This document shows, in pieces, positions 60,923-64,000 of a DNA stretch of 64,000 nt (the stretch's first letter is position 1; every line of letters starts with the position of its first letter). This DNA is from Phycicoccus sp. Lineage in GTDB: Bacteria > Actinomycetota > Actinomycetes > Actinomycetales > Dermatophilaceae. The notes beneath the pieces were generated by a model. It was not told where the DNA came from. It saw only the letters and a program-made list of their open reading frames with translations, and made no database searches. The DNA lies in the NCBI GenBank assembly GCA_017993715.1, contig JAGOME010000001.1, positions 62,001 through 126,000 on the forward strand, read 5' to 3'. Made by a program: the position numbers and the translations under genes.

Positions 60923-62277
60923 GACTTGCGGTAGGTCTCGCGGGCGGCGGCCGAGTATGGCGCCTGGGCGACCGTCGCGCGGATCTGCACCTGACGGTGC
61001 TCCTCCACGGCAGGCTTGGTGGTGTTCGGGCTCTCGCCCCAGACCACGACGACCTCCGTGCCGGGCACCGCGCTGTCGGCATCGACGCAGGCAAGCGAGA
61101 TGTAGGCATGCTCGTTCGCGATGTAGCCGAGGTCCAGGGAGATCCCGACCTGTGCGCCGTCGCGCAGCACCTGGTCCGCCTGGTGCAGGGCGTAACGGGA
61201 CTTGGGCATCTCGATGTACTTCGCGGGCGTCCCGGGCTCGGCCAGCGACTGGATCGCCGCTGCCCAGTCCTCGGGGTTCCACACCAGCGTCACCTTGGTG
61301 CGGTGCGGGCCGTCGGCCATCTCCTCGAGGGCCTGGCGGCCGTAGAAGTCATGGTCGAACTTGACGCTGGGGCCGTAGCCGATGTCGTAGGGCGTGAGGT
61401 AGGTGTCGCTGATGTCGCCCGTGTCCTGGCTACCCCCGAACGAGCCGACCTCCCTGAGCGGCAACCATTCCCGGTAGGCCTGCATGTCGTCACCGAAGAT
61501 CGCCGGCGGCGGGGACGGCACCCAGGCGGATTCGAGGTTGGCGGTCGAGTAGGCCTTGGCACCGACCCGCACCAGGCCATGATCGGCACCGACCTCGAGG
61601 ATCGCGGCGAGCACATCGGCGCCGTCCTCCCAGGGGCCGAACAGCTCGAAGCCGGGCTGGCCGGCCATGCCGTGACGCAGCCCGAAGACGGTGTGCCCGG
61701 CGATGCTGAACTCCACCATGTGGAAGAACTTGACCTCGGGCACGGGGGCTCCGGTCAGGAGTTCCATGATCGCCGGGGAGGTCGGGCCCTGCAGCTCGTA
61801 GCGGTAGAACTTCGGCGGCCGGCCGGGGGCGCGGTCGAAGGAGTTCTCGTCGCGCTCGATGGTGACGTCGTAGTTGCCGACCTCGGCGTTGTACTGCAGC
61901 CAGTTATGCGTGGTGGGGTGCCCGACAAGGTCAAAGATGCCCCCGGGCAGGTGGAACAGGATGGCGTCCCCGATGAGGTAGCCGTCGGCGTTGACCGCGA
62001 CATACTGCTTGGCGCGGTACGCGACGAAGTTCTTGAAGGTGTTCACGCCGAAGTCGCTGAACAACTTGAGGGCATCGGGACCGCTGATGATCAGGTCAGT
62101 CATGTGATGGCTCTGATCCAGCAGGGCGCACGTCGTGCGCCAGGACGCCTGCTCTGAGCGCCAGTTGGTGAACTCTGGCGCGACCGGGAAGGTGTGGGGC
62201 CGAATGGTGGAGTTGCGCAGCAACTCCGTGGGACTCCCGACCTGGTCGATCGCTTCCTGAAGGCTCTGCGTGCTCAT
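60919..62277 (-). CDS. Tetrahydrofolate-dependent O-demethylase, LigM/DesA family (paralogue 2)
   Basis: This 452-residue GcvT-fold enzyme is paralogous to 50924-52315: LLRNSTIRPHTFPVAPEFTN, ALLDQSHHMTDLIISGPDAL, FGLRHGMAGQPGFELFGPWE, AYSTANLESAWVPSPPPAIF, AYREWLPLREVGSFGGS and VKFDHDFYGRQALEEM. It is less like LigM than paralogue 1 is, and lacks its SPSRP segment, having DRAPGRPPKFYRY at that place, so it may use another methoxy compound (for example syringate or a non-carboxylated guaiacyl compound). It is first in the operon with metF, purU, folD and the muconolactone isomerase-like gene. Confidence 0.87.
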   Translation of the reverse strand: MSTQSLQEAIDQVGSPTELLRNSTIRPHTFPVAPEFTNWRSEQASWRTTCALLDQSHHMTDLIISGPDALKLFSDFGVNTFKNFVAYRAKQYVAVNADGYLIGDAILFHLPGGIFDLVGHPTTHNWLQYNAEVGNYDVTIERDENSFDRAPGRPPKFYRYELQGPTSPAIMELLTGAPVPEVKFFHMVEFSIAGHTVFGLRHGMAGQPGFELFGPWEDGADVLAAILEVGADHGLVRVGAKAYSTANLESAWVPSPPPAIFGDDMQAYREWLPLREVGSFGGSQDTGDISDTYLTPYDIGYGPSVKFDHDFYGRQALEEMADGPHRTKVTLVWNPEDWAAAIQSLAEPGTPAKYIEMPKSRYALHQADQVLRDGAQVGISLDLGYIANEHAYISLACVDADSAVPGTEVVVVWGESPNTTKPAVEEHRQVQIRATVAQAPYSAAARETYRKS

Positions 62278-62414
62278 GGCATCCCTCTCGACATCGTGAT
62301 TGGCCGCCGTTGGCCTGGGTGCTCATGTCAGTCAACCCAGCCTTCGGCGACACCACGACCGGCATCCCGCCGAGCCCGACCGAGACAAATGGCGTGGCTC
62401 AGCCACCCGCACGA

Positions 62415-62470
62415 CACGAGTCGAGTGCGCTCGGCGGGGCCAGGGGCCCTCCGAGCACACTCGACTCGTG
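62415..62470 (-). terminator. 20-bp-stem terminator after ABC ATPase gene
   Basis: Arms 62415-62434 and 62451-62470 pair at 19 of 20 positions (the exception is a G-T wobble), with a 16-base loop. It starts eight bases after the stop of the leftward ABC gene. The arm core GAGTGCGC resembles the terminator at 31566-31617. Confidence 0.8.
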
Positions 62471-62478
62471 GAAAGGAG

Positions 62479-64000
62479 CTAGTGGTCGCCGGCCATCAAG
62501 CGGCCGATCTCCGTCCGGTCGGCGTCGGCTGCGGGCATCTGGGCCACGACCTTGCCGGCGTGGATCACGGCGATCCGGTCCGCGAGCGAGAGAACCTCCT
62601 CGAGCTCCGCCGACACCAGGAGCACCCCGGCCCCGGCGTCGCGGGCCTCGACGATCCGCCGGTGGATGAACTCGATCGACCCCACGTCGACCCCACGGGT
62701 CGGCTGGGCGGCCATGAGCAGCTTGGGCTTGGTCGACATCTCGCGGGCGACGACGACCTTCTGCTTGTTGCCACCGGACAGCGACCCGGCCGACTGCCAC
62801 ACGCCGGCGGAGCGGATGTCGAACTCGGTCCGCAACGCCTCGGCATTCTCGCGGACCGCGTCGAACTGCCGCACCCCGCTCTTGGCGAACGGTTCCTGGT
62901 CGAACTCATTGAGCACGAGGTTGTCCGCGATCGAGTAGGCCGCGACGAGTCCGTGCTTCTCACGGTCCTCCGGGATGTGGCCCATCCCGGCGTGGTGGGT
63001 CTCGTAGGGGTTGGCCTTGGTCAGGTCGAGGTCACCGAGCGACATCGACCCGGACACGACCTTGCGCATCCCGGCGAGCGCCTCGACCAGCTCGCGCTGA
63101 CCGTTGCCCTCGACGCCCGCGACTCCGACGATTTCGCCGGCGCGCACCTGCAGGGAGAAGCCGTCGACGGCCATGAGGTTGCGGTCGTCGCGCACCCGCA
63201 GGTTGTCGACCTGGAGGACGACCTCGCCCGGCGTCGCGTCTTGCTTGTCCACGCGCAGCACGACCTCGCGGCCGACCATCATCGTCGCGAGCCCGCGCGC
63301 GTCGGTGTCCTTGGTCGCGACCTCGCCGACCACGGCGCCTTGGCGCAACACATAGACCCGGTCAGCGACGGCGAGGACTTCGCGCAGTTTGTGGGTGATG
63401 AAGACGATCGACGTGCCCGAGTCGGCCAGCTCCCGCATGACCTCGAGCAGCTCGTCGGTCTCCTGCGGAGTCAACACTGCGGTCGGCTCGTCGAGGATGA
63501 GCAGATCGACCGAGCGCGACAGCGCCTTGAGGATCTCGACGCGCTGCTGGGCGCCAACCGGCAGATCCTCGATCGGCACGTCGGGGTCGACCTTGAGGCC
63601 GTGCTTGCGCGAGAGCTCCACGACCATCGCGCGCGCTGACGCCAGGTCGAGCAGCGCACCCTTGGTCGGCTCGTGCCCGAGGATCATGTTTTCCGCGACG
63701 GTCATGACGGGTACGAGCTGGAAGTGCTGGTGCACCATCCCGATGCCACGCGCGATGGCGTCCTTGGGGTCCTTGATGGCGGTGGCGTCACCCTTGATCG
63801 TCACGGTGCCGGTGTCGGGGGTGATGAGCCCGAAGATCTGGTTGACCAGCGTGGACTTGCCAGCGCCGTTCTCGCCGAGCAGTGCGACGATCTCCCCGCG
63901 GTTGATGTGCAAGGTGATGTCCCGGTTGGCCTTGACCGTCCCGAACGTCTTGGACAAGCCGACGATGTCGAGGAGGACCTCATCGGTGTCGAATGCCGGG
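62479..64000 (-). CDS. Nucleoside/sugar ABC transporter ATP-binding protein, two domains (runs off right edge)
   Basis: The reverse strand is open past the right edge; at least 506 residues are inside the window. The first ATPase domain has Walker A GENGAGKST, MVHQHFQLVPVMTVAEN, signature LPVGAQQRVEIL and DEPTAVLTP. The second has a degenerate Walker A GVEGNGQRE, signature LSGGNKQK and AAQPTRGVDVGS in the Walker B place. QHF and AxxPTRGVD mark the YufO/NupO-like family that works with Bmp-family binding proteins for nucleosides and related compounds. The start lies beyond base 64000. Permease and binding-protein genes should follow outside the window. Confidence 0.9.
   Translation of the reverse strand, partial: PAFDTDEVLLDIVGLSKTFGTVKANRDITLHINRGEIVALLGENGAGKSTLVNQIFGLITPDTGTVTIKGDATAIKDPKDAIARGIGMVHQHFQLVPVMTVAENMILGHEPTKGALLDLASARAMVVELSRKHGLKVDPDVPIEDLPVGAQQRVEILKALSRSVDLLILDEPTAVLTPQETDELLEVMRELADSGTSIVFITHKLREVLAVADRVYVLRQGAVVGEVATKDTDARGLATMMVGREVVLRVDKQDATPGEVVLQVDNLRVRDDRNLMAVDGFSLQVRAGEIVGVAGVEGNGQRELVEALAGMRKVVSGSMSLGDLDLTKANPYETHHAGMGHIPEDREKHGLVAAYSIADNLVLNEFDQEPFAKSGVRQFDAVRENAEALRTEFDIRSAGVWQSAGSLSGGNKQKVVVAREMSTKPKLLMAAQPTRGVDVGSIEFIHRRIVEARDAGAGVLLVSAELEEVLSLADRIAVIHAGKVVAQMPAADADRTEIGRLMAGDH

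Overview
The window comes from a high-GC (about two-thirds G+C) Gram-positive actinobacterium. Signs are frequent GTG starts, lipoproteins with Ser/Thr-rich linkers, a DUF2510 protein, a FadE5-like acyl-CoA dehydrogenase, and a DesA3-type desaturase with its oxidoreductase. The gene set fits the order Micrococcales (Dermatophilaceae/Intrasporangiaceae-like), but genus cannot be fixed from sequence alone.

Bases 1-20,800 are mostly housekeeping: a truncated membrane acyltransferase, a DUF2461 protein with a Bcr/CflA exporter, a dienelactone-hydrolase-like protein, a GNAT enzyme, a LEA-like protein, amtB-glnK, secreted or membrane proteins, a serine hydrolase, a methyltransferase, a beta-oxidation cluster (acyl-CoA dehydrogenase, MaoC hydratase, thiolase) facing a TetR regulator, a DUF808 protein, and a stearoyl-type desaturase/reductase operon. 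A 103-bp duplication of the desaturase 3' end flanks a small YbjN-like gene.

Bases 20,881-37,600 are a sugar-type catabolic island. An eight-gene leftward operon runs split transketolase, Zn-alcohol dehydrogenase, rbsACB-type importer, SDR and epimerase, and faces a rightward aldehyde dehydrogenase. A second copy follows. In it the transketolase/dehydrogenase block (2,882 bp) appears identical to the first copy, while the flanking rbsA and aldehyde dehydrogenase genes have decayed, which suggests gene conversion inside an older duplication. A third SDR/aldehyde dehydrogenase pair lies at 43-45.7 kb. All three divergent promoters share a GTTTRYAWGTAAAC palindrome. Between the two copies lie a MarR regulator and a single-chain LigA-LigB ring-cleavage dioxygenase.

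Bases 37,700-64,000 hold transport and C1 chemistry. A nitrate/sulfonate/taurine-type ABC importer with a metallo-beta-lactamase-fold hydrolase comes first, then a complete branched-chain-amino-acid-type (LIV) importer led by a LigM-like tetrahydrofolate-dependent aryl O-demethylase. Next are a PabB-PabA fusion, an alpha/beta hydrolase and a two-component system. A compact operon follows with a second O-demethylase homologue, MetF, FolD, PurU and a muconolactone-isomerase-like protein, and the window ends in a second-type sugar/nucleoside ABC ATPase. Together these suggest import of methoxylated aromatics, transfer of the methyl group to tetrahydrofolate, its oxidation to formate, and extradiol cleavage of the ring.

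Across the whole window the octamer CGGCATWC recurs about once per kilobase in either orientation and in several reading frames, including inverted pairs at gene ends, much like DNA uptake sequences of Neisseria or Haemophilus.
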